Shown here piece by piece: positions 21,027 to 33,028 of a stretch of 64,000 nt of DNA. The translations under genes were made by a program, and so were the position numbers. Position 1 is the stretch's first letter, and every line of letters begins with the position of its first letter. The stretch covers positions 15,500,547-15,564,546 of the forward strand of contig CM026556.1 of the NCBI GenBank assembly GCA_015143295.1. The letters are read 5' to 3'. The notes under the pieces are model-generated. The model did not search any database and had not been told where the DNA came from. It saw only the letters and a list, made by a program, of their open reading frames with translations. This DNA comes from Tetracentron sinense (lineage: Eukaryota; Streptophyta; Magnoliopsida; Trochodendrales; Trochodendraceae).

Positions 21027-22718
21027 TGTAAAGTCCATATTTTTGTATTGACATATTCCGGTGTCAAAACAAGTGAGTCTAGGTGTCTAGGAGTGGTTCT
21101 TGTGTCATTGTCGTCAAGCATCCACGACAAGTGAAGTTGAAGCGCGTTGAAGAATCGCTTGATCCACTCGGATGATCAATCCTTCATAGGATGGTAAGTG
21201 ACCTAGATACCATGTGATCATAGGTGGGATTTGACCTAGAATAATTCTAACATGATGTCTTAGGTGGTAAAAGTGTCCTAATCTAATCATACGGACACTA
21301 GGTGATGAGATAAATAGTACAGAACAAGTTAACAATGCTGAAATTTTTTCAAAAAACCTAGGTTTCTTGTTTTGTGCATATCTCCCAAACCGTAGATTAT
21401 ATTTTGCTCTATAATATCCAAATCGACCGTATCGAAAATAACTACAACTTTCATGAAGGGACCGAGATCTGAAACGAAGGTTTAAACCCTAGGTGATGAG
21501 ATAAACAATGCAAAACTTGTTTTAAAATCTGAAATTTTTCCAAAAACCAAGGTTGCTTGTTTTGGGCATATCTCACAAACCATAGCTCATATTTCGCTCT
21601 ATAATATGTCAAATCGACCATGTCAAAAATAGCTACAACTTTTGTGAAGAGATCGAGAGTTGAAAACGAAGTTTTTAGCCTCAGGGTTGACCCTGGGCAT
21701 TTTGGGTCGACCCTGAATAGGCAAAAATATGTATGGCAGTTTTTTCCAGCAAGTTGTTTTTCTAGGGTCGACCCAAAGGGACCTTTTGGTCGACCGAAGA
21801 GGTATTTTTGGTCGACCGATGGATCCCCATGGGTCGACCCTGATATGTGGGTTTTGCTAAAATGGTTCTTTTACTTCCTTCTTTGGTTTTTAACTATTTT
21901 AGCAACTTCTAAGCATGGTTTTCACTTCCCTATTTATATAGAACCCTTCCACTTCGTGGAGCACAACTGAGGGAGTGTGTGGAGAGGATTTTTAAGTGTC
22001 TCCAGAGGTTATTAAACCCATGGAATATATTTTTCTCCTCCCCTTTTGTTAGTGCATAAAACCTAGAGTTTGCAAGCCTAAAGTTCCAATTTAGCTTGTT
22101 TGGACTTGTCCTTTAAAGGAGTCCATCTAGGTATTGATTTATTTAAAACCATCAACCCGTTCTGCATAGAACACCTTGGCCGGAGTATCCGGAGCCTTTC
22201 CAAAGGAGATCGATCCGAGAAGGATCGTGGAAGAGTGATTTGGTCAGTGGAATCCGAAGCCGTCATTGACGGAGATCGATTGGAAGATCGTGGACTCTTT
22301 TAGAGACGCAAAGAGAAGTACAAGCCGCTGCGGTTGATCATGGGACTTGAGAGTACGTGATGACTTTTCGAGGCGTGGAGGACTAAGAACTGAAGGATCG
22401 TGGTGTCGAGTCCAAAGGAGTCAAGTTCGAGTCTTGTAAGTTCTTGTTTACTTTGTCTTAGTAGATTCTCATGGCTGGACTAGGTCCCGTGGTTTTTCCC
22501 GAAAGGGTTTCCACGTAAAAATCCTTGTGTTGTGGTTTGCGTGTTTCTCTATATTTCCGCACTTGATTATCATCTTCCCTTGAGTTAAATAACTTAATTT
22601 AAAATCATTCAAAAGGGTAGATATACTATTAGGGAAACCTAACCAATCCCTTGACTTTGTGAGATTCTCAACTCAAACATCGGATTTGAGGTTCACCGAA
22701 TGTATTTAAGATTTTTCA
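21027..22718 (+). repeat. 3' LTR of the SIRE-like element
   Basis: 1692 bp, TGTAAAGTCC...TTTTTCA, with a few per cent difference from the 5' LTR and one GGTCGACC unit fewer. Followed by the CATAG target duplication. Confidence 0.92.
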
Positions 22719-22723
22719 CATAG

Positions 22724-24781
22724 GTAACACTGTAGGAAAGTCATGCAAAGGTTGCGAGAAGATATGATTTTCCGGTTCCTTGTAAACCTAATATTGTTCG
22801 AAGCCTCTAGAGTACTGGTTGGGCGCCGTACTCCATCATGGCTTGCACTTGTGTAGTTCTATGAGATAGTGTGATGAATCTCATTCACAGAGAGTGGTGA
22901 CTCTTGACTAACATGTGTGTATATGTAACAAGTACATAATACTGAACGAGTTCACTAATGGATATCCTATGGAATACACTGTCAGATTGTATTAGGCTTA
23001 TCCATTTGACAAATTGTCCTTAGACCTGAGAGGTTAACATCTTCTCATACATTTGTCTATATGGCTTTGATGTGCCAATCGCCAATGTCCAATACACAGC
23101 ACTAACTCCGAGTATGTTGGGTCATGTACACAATGTTTGGAGAAGTGTGTAAACATTCAATAAGTAATCCACAACTCCTCAATTGGAGATAATGATATCA
23201 AAGTGATACTTGTTGAATTGAACTGTTAAATCCAGTACTGGTGCTTTTCGGTAAAATGGTTTTTATCGAAGTTGATATTTTTAATATGGAAAAGTATATA
23301 TAAATATATATGTCAGTTCTTTTCTAATGTTTCTTCAAAAATGTTTTGGAGGTTCAGTTCAATGAAAAAGTAATCATGAGAAAGGGTTCTATTCATAAGC
23401 TAGGGACTAAGACAGTGGAATTGTTCCAATCCCGGAAGCTTACAAGTGATATCGGAATGTGGAAGGATTCATTTGTAAATATATTGTGAGATGGTACTTA
23501 CAAGCAATTCTCTAATTTTTGGAGGTTAATCACATTGTGTTAATGGACATTAATTGTGATTGGTGGAAGTCCAGGGACTTAGATAACATTCTATGATCCT
23601 AATGGAGTTTTAGGAAAGATGTTTCCTAGTAACAATGCTTTAACCAAAAAGGTTGAGTACTTGGTCCCACAACCGGAAATAGGAGATCCCTTTAGATCCC
23701 ACACACAAGGACCTTCTTAAAGTATTTAATTTAATTTATAATTAAATTAATTAATTTCTCTAAGTAATCACTATATGGTATAGTGAAGCTCTAAAAGGTG
23801 GAATCACATTGAATGTGAAAAACCAAATGGGTAGGACCCATTGAGAATTATTATAAAAGAATAATTCAAGTGACCAAGAGGGTTTTGGAAACCCTTTAGG
23901 CGTGTGGAGTGGGGCCCACCTAGGGTGGGACGCCCACTTCATGGAGGTATTAATAATAATAATTGTTATTATTATTTAATTAGTATCTAATAGCTAATAT
24001 CCTTATTGGATAAGGTTAGTTAGTTAGTTACTAATTAAAGATTCTTTGTTGGACAAGGAGTCTATTAGTTTCTTGCTAATCAAGGAATCCTAATTAGATT
24101 AGGATAAGGATAAGATTAGTTGGACACTAATGGATGAGATTAGTTTCTATTTTGATTATTCCTAATTAATTATGGAGAAACCAAATAGGAAACTAATTGA
24201 GGAATCCTTATTGGATAAGGATTAGGAAACTTTGGTTGCAAGCAACCAATAAAGCCTATAAAGAGGGATGGATGTCCAAGGCTTTGGGCATTCTTGAATT
24301 TTTCAGAATTTTCAGATTTGGAAACCTCTCCCCTCTCCTCAAATCTCACGCCCAGCCCCTCTCTCTAGTGGTGTACGGTCACCCCTCTCCCCTTTCTTCT
24401 CTTATGTGTTCTAAGTTTTTAATAATCAAGAAGAAGAAGATCAAGGATCTTGATCATCAAGAAATGTTCTTTATAATAAAAGATTGGATCTTTTATTCAA
24501 GATTCCTAGAGCTGAAAATTTGGAAGGGCCATTAGCTTCCATTAGAGAAAGCTTTAAAGGAAAAAGAAGGTTCGTCTGAATCGGCAGGAGACTTGACACT
24601 TGTGAAGTTTTGCAAGTACTATTTTTTTGTGGATTTGACTTAACAATTTCAATGTCGCAAAGGTGATTGTGATTTCTAAATTTCATTGAATAAAATTAAT
24701 TACAATCTTAGTCAGATCTTGGGATTCAATACATGCCCCCCAAGAACTGTGTTTCTAAAATAAAAAAGAGGCATACTTTCA
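22724..24781 (+). repeat. Level-1 copia 5' LTR, second piece
   Basis: The stretch 23494-24781 matches 52930-54226 almost throughout. It ends GGCATACTTTCA directly before a primer site. Four AT-rich hairpins (ATCCTTATTGGATAAGGAT type) lie at 24001-24223, and a TATA box CTATAAAG at 24256-24263. Confidence 0.8.
24001..24223 (+). repeat. AT-rich palindrome array upstream of TATA
   Basis: Hairpins with a TGG or TAG loop: CCTTAT/ATAAGG at 24001-24015, CTTTGT/ACAAGG (one mismatch) at 24044-24058, ATCCTAAT/ATTAGGAT at 24087-24105 and AATCCTTAT/ATAAGGATT at 24203-24223. The last ends 33 bp before the TATA box. The array is repeated in the 3' LTR near 53430-53665. Confidence 0.8.
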
Positions 24782-24782
24782 G

Positions 24783-24795
24783 TGGTAACAGAGCC
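24783..24795 (+). promoter_or_regulatory. Primer binding site of the level-1 copia
   Basis: TGGTAACAGAGCC one base after the LTR matches the initiator Met-tRNA site TGGTATCAGAGC at 11 of 12 positions. Confidence 0.75.
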
Positions 24796-25936
24796 TTGGC
24801 TATGCTTCTCTTTGATTTTAGGGTATAATCAAATTTTAATTATATCAAGAATGCCTCCTTTATGAATTTTGGTTACCCTAATGAATCAATCTTATAGATT
24901 CTTGATTATTGGATAATCATTTATTAGGGATAAGGGATCCCTCTAGTTATTGAGGGAGAGATCAAGCCCTTAGAAATTAGTGTGATACTAATTTCAGTTT
25001 TGGATGATTTCAAAACCTCTCTTAATCCTAATAGCGATAGATATATAGAGATATAAATTTGGTAATAGCCCTTAAGGATTTAGAGATCCTTTTTATATTA
25101 AATTAAATTGTTTAATTTATTCTTGAGAGCCCCAGGCATGTTTTCCCTTTGATTTAGACCACTTAGATACCCATTGATATTTTGGCTAGCATATATAGAT
25201 GGCATTTTATTTATTAAATATTAATTAATAAATCTCATGGTGTTAGACACCCTTGATTAAGCGTTCTTGGAGATTAAAGCTTATTTCGATTAAAATTGAT
25301 TCATGGATTTTCGGATTTGTATTTGATTAGAAGAATCATATAGTTTCGGTATTTTGGCCATAACTTTGTGACCGTAGTCCGATTTAGGTCTGTCAGTATA
25401 TCATTTCGAAGCAGTCGAAAAGATCTACAACTTTCGTGAAGAAAGTTTTTCTAGAATCAATCGTTTTGAGGGTCAAAACTTGAGTCGAAAATCTAAAGTG
25501 GGAAAATGAATTTTCTAAATTAATTTTCCAAGAGGCTTTCAAATTTTTCCTAAATTCTATTATTTGATTTGGGAGCATGGGATGCTATTAAATCGTTTAA
25601 TGGGCTATCAATTAATTAAATAGTTTAATTATTTGATTCGAGAGCACAGGCCGAAATTTAATTAAATTGTTTAATTATCTGCTTTGAGTCCACGGGCTAT
25701 CATTTAATTAAATGTTAATTATGATATCATTTATGGTTCCCTAAAAAGTTATGAGAATAATAACATAATTATTGTAGTTGATTTGGATCAATTACATGTG
25801 CTCAGAATGACTGCCTACATAGTATTTATAAGTTTTTATTTGATTAATAGTTAATCAAGTAATTACATAAATGTCATTGGTTGAGATACAGGGTTTTATC
25901 TCAAGTGAATTTTAATTGAGAGAGATCAATTATTTT
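24796..25936 (+). other. Leader of the level-1 copia, first part
   Basis: Non-coding and AT-rich. Diverged short repeats with 'tttaattatttgattcgaga' and 'gcatgggctatc'-like phrases recur about every 46 bp at 25550-25730. It is interrupted at 25936 by the chromovirus and resumes at 38510. Confidence 0.55.
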
Positions 25937-26700
25937 TGTCGCGACCCAAAACCCACCCTAAGAGTTAGAGAGAACTTTGGACGACTAATCATGGCTTACA
26001 TGACTTACTTAACAACCAACCTGCAAAAACCCATAGAGCATATACAATAGAGGACAACGGAAACATAACTATAAAACACAGCGGAAGTCTAACAACCTCT
26101 AAGTATATACACATGGTCCAAGTTTAATACATAGGAAATCAAACAAAGAAAGTGCGGACATGCCCGCCAAAATACATGGATATAATCACTCATGCTCACC
26201 CACAGCTAATCCACTCAAAATCTAACACCACCTACTGGTAACCCTCTACGGGAGGTTCCTCCAAAGGCTCCTCGACGTACTCCTCTTCCACCCATGGACC
26301 AGGAGCATAAACATCGAATGGAGCAGCAGCTCCCTCAGAACCTGCCGACATAAGAAGTACGGCTGAGCATGGAATACTCAGCGGGTACTAAGCACTAACC
26401 AACAGTCATAGCATACGGATAGCATACATAAAGCAGGAAACAATTCATATCATACAAGGAAGTAAAGTAATATAATTCATCATGTTGCATTCATGAAAGC
26501 CGATAAACCCTTGAAAACACCGTGCGCTTGACTTGACTTAAAGTACCCTTTTCGTGCTTGAAAGCTCGTCTTGTCTATCTTGCTTGATTCTTGTATGTCG
26601 TGTCATGTCATGCATGTCATGCGTGCTTGCTTGTGATCATGTAACTTGTGAGATACACTTGTGAGATATCCTTGTGAGATGCGCTTGAGAGATGCCTTGA

Positions 26701-26833
26701 GAGGGAAGGGAGACCCTTCTTTATGCAATGCACTTGCGAGGGAAGGGAGACCCTTCTTCATGATATGTATGTACTTGCGAGGGAAGGGAGGCCCTTCTTC
26801 ATGATATGCACTTGTGAGTGAGGGGAGACCCCT
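26701..26833 (-). repeat. GAAGGGAGACCCTTC hairpin repeats in LTR A
   Basis: Four units about 30-50 bp apart, each able to form a hairpin with six-base arms and an AGA loop. The last is GAGGGGAGACCCCTC, changed on both arms so pairing is kept. Cassette site 1; the same type is found in LTR B (36729-36861) and LTR D (57795-57945). Confidence 0.75.
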
Positions 26834-27744
26834 CGTGGAATGTTGGTTCTTGTTTTCTTGTGAAAAGCGAGGTAAAACATATCGTAGGATATGTCCCACC
26901 TCTAACCATGTTCTTGAAAACCTCGATAAATCATGTCATGCATGCCGTGCTCGTGGGAACCGTGTACATACTTGCATTTAAATTTAAATATGACATTTGG
27001 GTAATTTCACAACACATATAACATCAATGATTGAGCAATGTAATATTCATATCATTTAGGGAAAGCAAGAAAACACACTATCATAGGCCCTAGCAATATT
27101 CATAATTTATTACGCATGTGTTTCCTAATTTACAACTCATTTTATTCACCTTGGCATTTCATCAAACATGGTGTGTTCATTATTCATTTAAACCTAAATC
27201 ATGCTTTTCTAGGTGAGTTTACTCACATCATAAAGGTGTGTTTATTATGGATACAATGTCCTTCCCATTTTAATCATCACAACACAACCCTTGGCATCCA
27301 ATCGCCCATTCCATCTCCATTCACCATTCACAACCATCCATCTCATAGCACATGTGTAAATGAAAGAAAATCAAAAGAAATAAAGGGAAAAGAGGAACTA
27401 TAACTAGGAGGGTAGTAAGAAGTACCGACCTTGAAGAAATGAGGAAGAAACCCCTTCCAAAAACAACCGTGAGTTGCTGCCCTAGCTTGAGGAGATGCTC
27501 CTCACGAGCTTGTGCCTTGATCTTGAAGAAAAATGGGCTTGAGTTGAGTGTGGGTTCACAAACCCCTTGATTTCTCTCCAAAATGGAAACCCTAGGTTTA
27601 GGAATCGCCCTCTCCTCTCTTCTTATCTCCCAATCTCTCTAAGTGTCGAAATGAAGCCCTAAAGGCTCGGGCAAGACTCTTAAGGTAAGAGTAAACCGAC
27701 CAAAAGACCATAATACCCTTACTGAAATTTCTGCAAAAACGCGA

Positions 27745-28056
27745 GTGCCGAACACGTTGTGCTGTGAATAGTGCCGAACACGTTGTGCTGTGAATAGTGC
27801 CAAACACGTTGTGCTGTGAATAGTGCCAAACACGTTGTGCTGTGAATAGTGCCAAACTCGTTGTGCTGTGAATAGTGTTGAACACGTTGTGCTGTGAATA
27901 GTGCCAAACAGGTTGTGCTGTGAATAGTGTTGAACACGTTGTGCTGTGAATAGTGCCAAACACGTTGTGCTGTGAATAGTGCCAAACACGTTGTGCTGTG
28001 AATAGTGCCGAACACGTTGGGCTGTGAATAGTGCCAAACACGTTGTGCATAGTGCT
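27745..28056 (-). repeat. 26-bp tandem array, 11 units, in LTR A
   Basis: Units contain AACACGTTGTGCTGTGAATA and start every 26 bp from 27745 to 28005, with a partial unit at 28031. It is followed by un-homogenised ACAACGT/ACGTTGT sequence and a 23-bp repeat 'gagctacgtccttagtgcc' (about 28230-28316). This is cassette site 2, upstream of the presumed transcription start. Confidence 0.92.
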
Positions 28057-28528
28057 GAGCTCGTTGTCCGTTGTCTTATGTACAACGTGTCCGTTGTGAG
28101 CTGTACAACGTACACGTTGTTTGCTGTACAACGGATGCACAACGTATATGTTATCAGAGCTAAAGCTACGTTATCAGAGTACGTTGTCTATGCGTTGTCT
28201 GCGCCTTATCAGAGCATGTTGTCAGAGCACGTTATCCGAGCTACGTCCTTAATGCCTTCCGAGCTACGTCCTTAGTGCCTTCCGAGCTACGTCCTTAGTG
28301 CCTTCCGAGCGACGATTGCCTGCAGGTCCAGACTGTTTTGGCCATATCTTTTGACTCGTTCGTCCGATTTTGACGATTCAACTTGCGTTGGGTTCGTACT
28401 TCGAAAAGGAACATTTCTGACATTTTGAAATTTCCAATTTCTTCCTTATTTATTAATTATACTTCTTTAAAGGCAAAATGGCAATGAAAGTGTCATGCAT
28501 TAAATGTGGAAAGGTCCGGGGCTCTACA

Positions 28529-28547
28529 TCCTCCCCCCCTTACAAAA
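28529..28547 (-). promoter_or_regulatory. Polypurine tract of chromovirus copy 1
   Basis: On the minus strand a purine run with seven consecutive G, ending GGAGGA, abuts the 3' LTR. Confidence 0.85.
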
Positions 28548-28629
28548 ATTTCGTCCTCGAAATTTAGACGCTACTTGCATTACAAACCAAAAAGAAAATT
28601 ACAAGTCATATACAAACTTATACAAAAAC

Positions 28630-29748
28630 TCATTCAATTAATTCTGGGTACTTTGCTTTGACTTCGGCTTCACGCTCCCATGTAGCTTCTTCCCGAGCAT
28701 GGTGTTGCCATTGCACAAGAACCAAAGGGATTGTCTTGTTGCGAAGCACCTGATCTCTTCGATCCAAAATCTGAATCGGCTTTTCAATCAAGGTGAGGTC
28801 CTCTCGAATCTCCAACGGTTCCAAGTCTATGACATGCGAAGGATCCGCAATGTACTTTCGAAGCATAGACACATGGAAGACGTTGTGAACTGCGGCCATG
28901 TGAGGTGGGAGAGCTACCCTGTAAGCAACCTCACCAACTCGTGTGATAATCTCAAAAGGCCCAACATACCGAGGATTGAGCTTGCCTCGCTTTCCAAATC
29001 TCATGATCCCTTTGCTAGGAGATACTTTCACAAAAACTTGATCCCCTACTTGAAATTCCAAGTCCCTACGGCGCGTGTCCGCAAAACTTTTCTGGCGATC
29101 GTGAGCGGCTTTCAATCGATCCCGAATGATCTTAACTGTGCCTGCAGTTTGCTCAATCAACTCCGGACCAAGTACTTTCCTTTCTCCTACCTCATCCCAA
29201 TAGAGAGGAGACCTACAACTTCGCCCATACAAGACCTCAAATGGTGCCATTTGGATACTCGCCTGATAGCTGTTATTATAGGCGAATTCAACCAAAGACA
29301 AGTGCTCTTCCCAACTGCCTCTGAAATCCAACATACAAGCCCGAAGCATGTCTTCAATGACTTGGTTCACTCTCTCGGTTTGTCCATCCGTCTGTGGATG
29401 AAAAGCGGAGCTGAAATCAAGTCGGGAACCCATAGCCTCCTGGAAGCTTTTCCAGAATCGTGATGTGAATCTTGGATCCCGATCTGACACAATACTAACG
29501 GGCACTCCGTGCAACCTCACCACTTCCTTGATGTACAAAGCGGGTAACTGACTAGAGTTGAAAGTAGTTCGGTAAGGTAAGAAGTGAGCGGAGTTCATCA
29601 AACGATCCACTACTACCCATATCGCATCTGAGCCCCTTGCCGTCTTTGGCAAGCCAACTATGAAATCCATGGATATGTTCTCCCATTTCCACTCGAGAAT
29701 CGGAAGGGACTGTAATAGACCTGCGGGCCGCATGTGTTCTGCTTTTAC
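28630..29748 (-). pseudogene. pol: Chromovirus integrase core, C-terminus and chromodomain
   Basis: Encodes the rve core ([57 protein letters not shown]) with D, D and E present. Next come the GPY/F-type C-terminal domain (KLNPRYVGPFEI) and a chromodomain-like tail (VQWQHHAREEATWEREAE, ending YPELIE). The tail directs chromatin targeting in Del/Tekay elements. It is separated from the N-terminal zinc-binding part by a TAG at 29749-29751; otherwise the frame is fully open. Confidence 0.92.
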
Positions 29749-31955
29749 CTATTGACACGCCAAGCACCGTGCTACATATTCCGCAACCTCCCTCTTCATA
29801 TTCCGCCACCAAAAGTGACTCTTGAGGTTCCGGTACATCTTTGTACCCCCTGGATGCACTGTGTACTTCGAACGGTGTGCTTCATCCAAAATCTCTCTTC
29901 GAAGATCTGCATTGGCTGGGACGCATAGCCTTCCTTTGAATGTGATAGCAACCCGACTAGTGAGAGAGAAGTCCTCACTACCCTTAGCAACTTCCTTGTC
30001 CCGATAAGCCAATAATTCAGCATCCGTGGCTTGGTATTCTTGGATCAAATCTATAATGTATGGCCGAACCGTGACATTTGCCAAGATAGGACTACGAACA
30101 GAGTCATTCACACTAATGTCCAGATTTGCCAAGTCTTCAAGTAGCTTCCATTCCTGCACTAACATGCATGCTAATAACCCCGGAGGTCTTCTACTCAAAG
30201 CATTAGCCACTACATTTGCTTTACCCGGGTGGTATTGAATGGTACAATCATAGTCTTTCAAAAATTCCATCCAACGCCATTGCCTTAGATTCAATTCCTT
30301 TTGGGAAAAGAGGTACTTGAGGCTCTTGTGGTCCGTATACACATAGAATTCCACCCCGTATAAGTAATGTCGCCAGATCTTGAGTGCAAACACGACTGCG
30401 GCAAGCTCTAAGTCGTGCGTGGGGTAATTCTTCTCATGCTCCTTCAATTGCCTCGATGCATAGGCAATGACTTTCTTGTGCTGCATGAGTACACACCCAA
30501 GTCCAACGTGTGAGGCATCACTATACACCTCATACCCATAAGGTCCAGATGGCACAGTAAGGACAGGGGCTGTAGTAAGCCTCTTCTTCAGTTCCGTGAA
30601 ACTGATCTCGCACATATCACTCCATACAAATTTGGCGTTCTTCCTTGTCAGGTAAGTGAGCGGTGCTGCAAGGCTAGAGAAACCCTCTACGAATCTCTTG
30701 TAGTAGCCTGCCAACCCAAGAAAGCTGCGTATCTCAGTGACACTCTTGGGCCTCGCCCAACTCATGACTGCCTCTATCTTCTTTGGATCCATCGAAATGC
30801 CTTCCGCTGATACAACGTGGCCTAGGAATGCCACCTCTTCCAACCAAAACTCACACTTGCTAAGTTTGGCGTATAGCTTGTGCTCTCTTAGCATTTCCAA
30901 AGCAAGGCATAGGTCGCGTGTGTGATCTTCCCGTGTCTGGGAATAGACCAAAATGCCATCAACAAATACAATCACGCACCTATCAAGATATGGCCGGAAC
31001 ACCCGGTTCATCAAATCCATAAAGGCTGCCGGCGCGTTCGTGAGTCCAAAAGGCATCACCAAGAACTCGTAGTGTCCATACCGAGTCCTGAAAGCAGTTT
31101 TAGGAACATCTTCCACCTTAATCTTCAACTGGTGATAACCCGATCGAAGGTCTATCTTTGAGAAAAATCTCGCTCCCTTCAACTGATCGAACAAGTCATC
31201 AATCCTAGGCAAGGGATACCTATTCTTTATAGTGACTTTGTTCAATTGCCTGTAATCGACGCACATCCGCATCGAGCCATCTTTCTTCTTAACAAACAAC
31301 ACCGGGGCACCCCACGGTGAGACACTTGGTCGAATGAAACCAAGACCTTGTAATTCTTCCAACTGGGTCTTTAACTCTTTGAGTTCAATAGGGGCCATTC
31401 TATACGGAGCCCTGAAAACAGGAGCTGTGCCTGGTGCAAGCTCGATCACAAACTCAATCTCCCTGTCTGGAGGCAATCCTGGCAACTCCTCTGGAAATAC
31501 ATCCAGGAACTCACTCACAACCGGAATAGTCAATGAGTCCTTTGCCTCGGGGTTAGCTAAGCTCAACGCAGCAAAACGAGCAATATATCTACTTTTCAAC
31601 CCGCGAAAGTGGAATGGTTTTCCTTCTACTGGCTTGAAGAGTACCATTTTCTCAAAGCAAGCTACATGCCCATGATGTGCTGCTAACCAATCCATTCCCA
31701 ATATAACATCAAAGTCTTGGAATCTAAGGACGATGAGATCAACCGCCAACTCGTGGCTTCGAACTTGGACCACACTATTTCTATACACTTTATCTACTAA
31801 TACTGTTTTGCCGAGAGGAGTCGAAATGGCTAACTCCGGTTCTAGCTGACTTGGCTCTACAGAAAAGCCTTCTGAAAAACTCGGCGAGACAAATGAATGA
31901 GTAGACTCGGTATCAATCAACACTCGAGCCAAATACTCATTGACTAGTAGGGTTC
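29749..31955 (-). pseudogene. pol: Chromovirus protease, RT, RNase H and integrase HHCC (pol exon)
   Basis: Opens at the intron acceptor with [17 protein letters not shown]. Domains in order: aspartic protease (catalytic DTG changed to DTE), RT ([51 protein letters not shown]), RNase H ([29 protein letters not shown]) and the integrase zinc-binding end ([22 protein letters not shown]). The RT catalytic box reads FVDG instead of FVDD, removing one metal-binding Asp. Despite about 735 open codons, protease and RT should be inactive. A TAG follows CLACQ. Confidence 0.93.
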
Positions 31956-32103
31956 CTGAAATTTTAACTAGCGGAGTTAATCCATGCATCAACAGTGTAT
32001 ACATGTAGGTATATACACATATATAACATGCCAAGTACGTACACCATCAATTAATACTTAACGGTTTAATTTACGGATAATTAAATAAGCTACAACTACG
32101 TAC
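31956..32103 (-). other. 148-bp intron between gag and pol
   Basis: Donor CAAG|GTACGTAG at 32103 and acceptor AATTTCAG|GA at 31956. Splicing joins VVQG to TLLVNE in frame. Unspliced RNA meets a TAG seven bases into the intron. Chromovirus copy 2 has a 141-bp counterpart at the identical place (60749-60889). This is inferred from sequence; no transcript evidence. Confidence 0.75.
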
Positions 32104-32889
32104 CTTGCACTACATCGTCAGATACAAGTGCATCACCCTCTGTTAAGGCGAGACTGAGGTGTAGACCGGGTTGTCGCGACCCAAAACCCACCCTAGGAGT
32201 TAGAGTGAATCTTGGATGACTTAATCATGACTTACATGACTTGCTTGACGAACCAACCTGCAAAACTCACCGAACATATACAATAGAGGATAACAGCGGA
32301 AGCATAACTATAAAACACAGCGAAAGTCTAACAAACCTCTAAGTATATACACATGGTCCAAGTTAATACAAAAGAAAACAAAACAAAGAAAGTGCGGACA
32401 TGCCCGCCAAAATACATGGATATAATCACTCATGCTCACCCACAGCTAATCCACTCGGAATCTAACACCACCTACTGATAACCCTCTACGGGAGGTTCCT
32501 CCAAAGGTTCCTCGACGTACTCCTCCTCCACCCATGGACCAGGAGCACAAACATCAAATGGAGCAGCAGCTCCCTCAGAACCTACCGACATAAGAAGTAC
32601 GGCTGAGCATGGAATACTCAGCGGGTACTAAATACTAACCAACAGTCATAGTATACAGATAGCATACATAAAGTAGGAAGCAAGTTGCATATATAGAACA
32701 AGAACAATTTATATCAAACAAGGAAGTAAAGCAATTTGTATTCGTGCTTGCATTCAGAAAGACTGATAAAACCCTTGAAAACATCGTGCACTTGACTTGA
32801 CTTGAAATACCCCTTGCGTGATTGGGAACTTGTTAACCGTGTCATGCTTGTCATGCTTGCATTTTCATAATTTAAACATGTTCACATGC

Positions 32890-33028
32890 CTAGTTGCCGT
32901 TCATAGTCCGTCGCAACTAGTACCCTATATGCAGATGGGTATGCCTAGTTGCCGTTCGTAGCCCGTCGCAACTAGCATCCATGCGGAATGTGAATGCCTA
33001 GTTGCCGTTCATAGCCCGTCGCAACTAG
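32890..33028 (-). repeat. CTAGTTGC hairpin repeats in LTR C
   Basis: Three units (32890-32920, 32945-32975 and 32998-33028) with perfect arms CTAGTTGC/GCAACTAG and loops of about 15 bases. A single GAGGGGATGGGAGACC unit near 33114 resembles the cassette of LTRs A and B. Confidence 0.85.

Larger units (their letters stand above)
10815..22718 (+). mobile_element. SIRE-like copia, gag only (non-autonomous), with two nested solo LTRs
   Basis: LTRs of 1729 and 1692 bp start TGTAAAGTCC and end TTTTTCA. TSD CATAG lies at 10810-10814 and 22719-22723. The primer site, a long gag with two zinc knuckles, the polypurine tract and the SIRE-type 3' region are present. No protease, integrase, RT or RNase H is found between 19277 and 21026. 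Solo LTRs at 12844-15308 and 16609-18880 are inserted in gag. Confidence 0.93.
25937..28528 (-). repeat. 3' LTR of chromovirus copy 1 (LTR A)
   Basis: 2592 bp. On the plus strand it runs from TGTCGCGACCC to GGGGCTCTACA. It has an 11-unit 26-bp array at 27745-28050, GAAGGGAGACCCTTC hairpin repeats at 26701-26833 and the conserved hairpin at 26362-26382. The 52-bp length excess over the 5' LTR equals two array units. Confidence 0.94.

Noticed and set aside
22078..22303. Short ORFs on both strands in the SIRE-like LTR
   Set aside because: They lie in LTR DNA, have no start context or domain, and are not conserved in meaning between the two LTRs.
27598..28142. Overlapping minus-strand ORFs of up to 180 codons with a repeated TIHSTTCLALF pattern
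   Set aside because: They are read-through of the 26-bp LTR array, whose period is not a multiple of three, so all frames repeat the same peptides. No protein is implied. The same holds for 37626-38118.
28699..29463. Plus-strand ORF of 254 codons
   Set aside because: It is antisense to the well-supported integrase and chromodomain frame of chromovirus copy 1 and has no recognisable domain.
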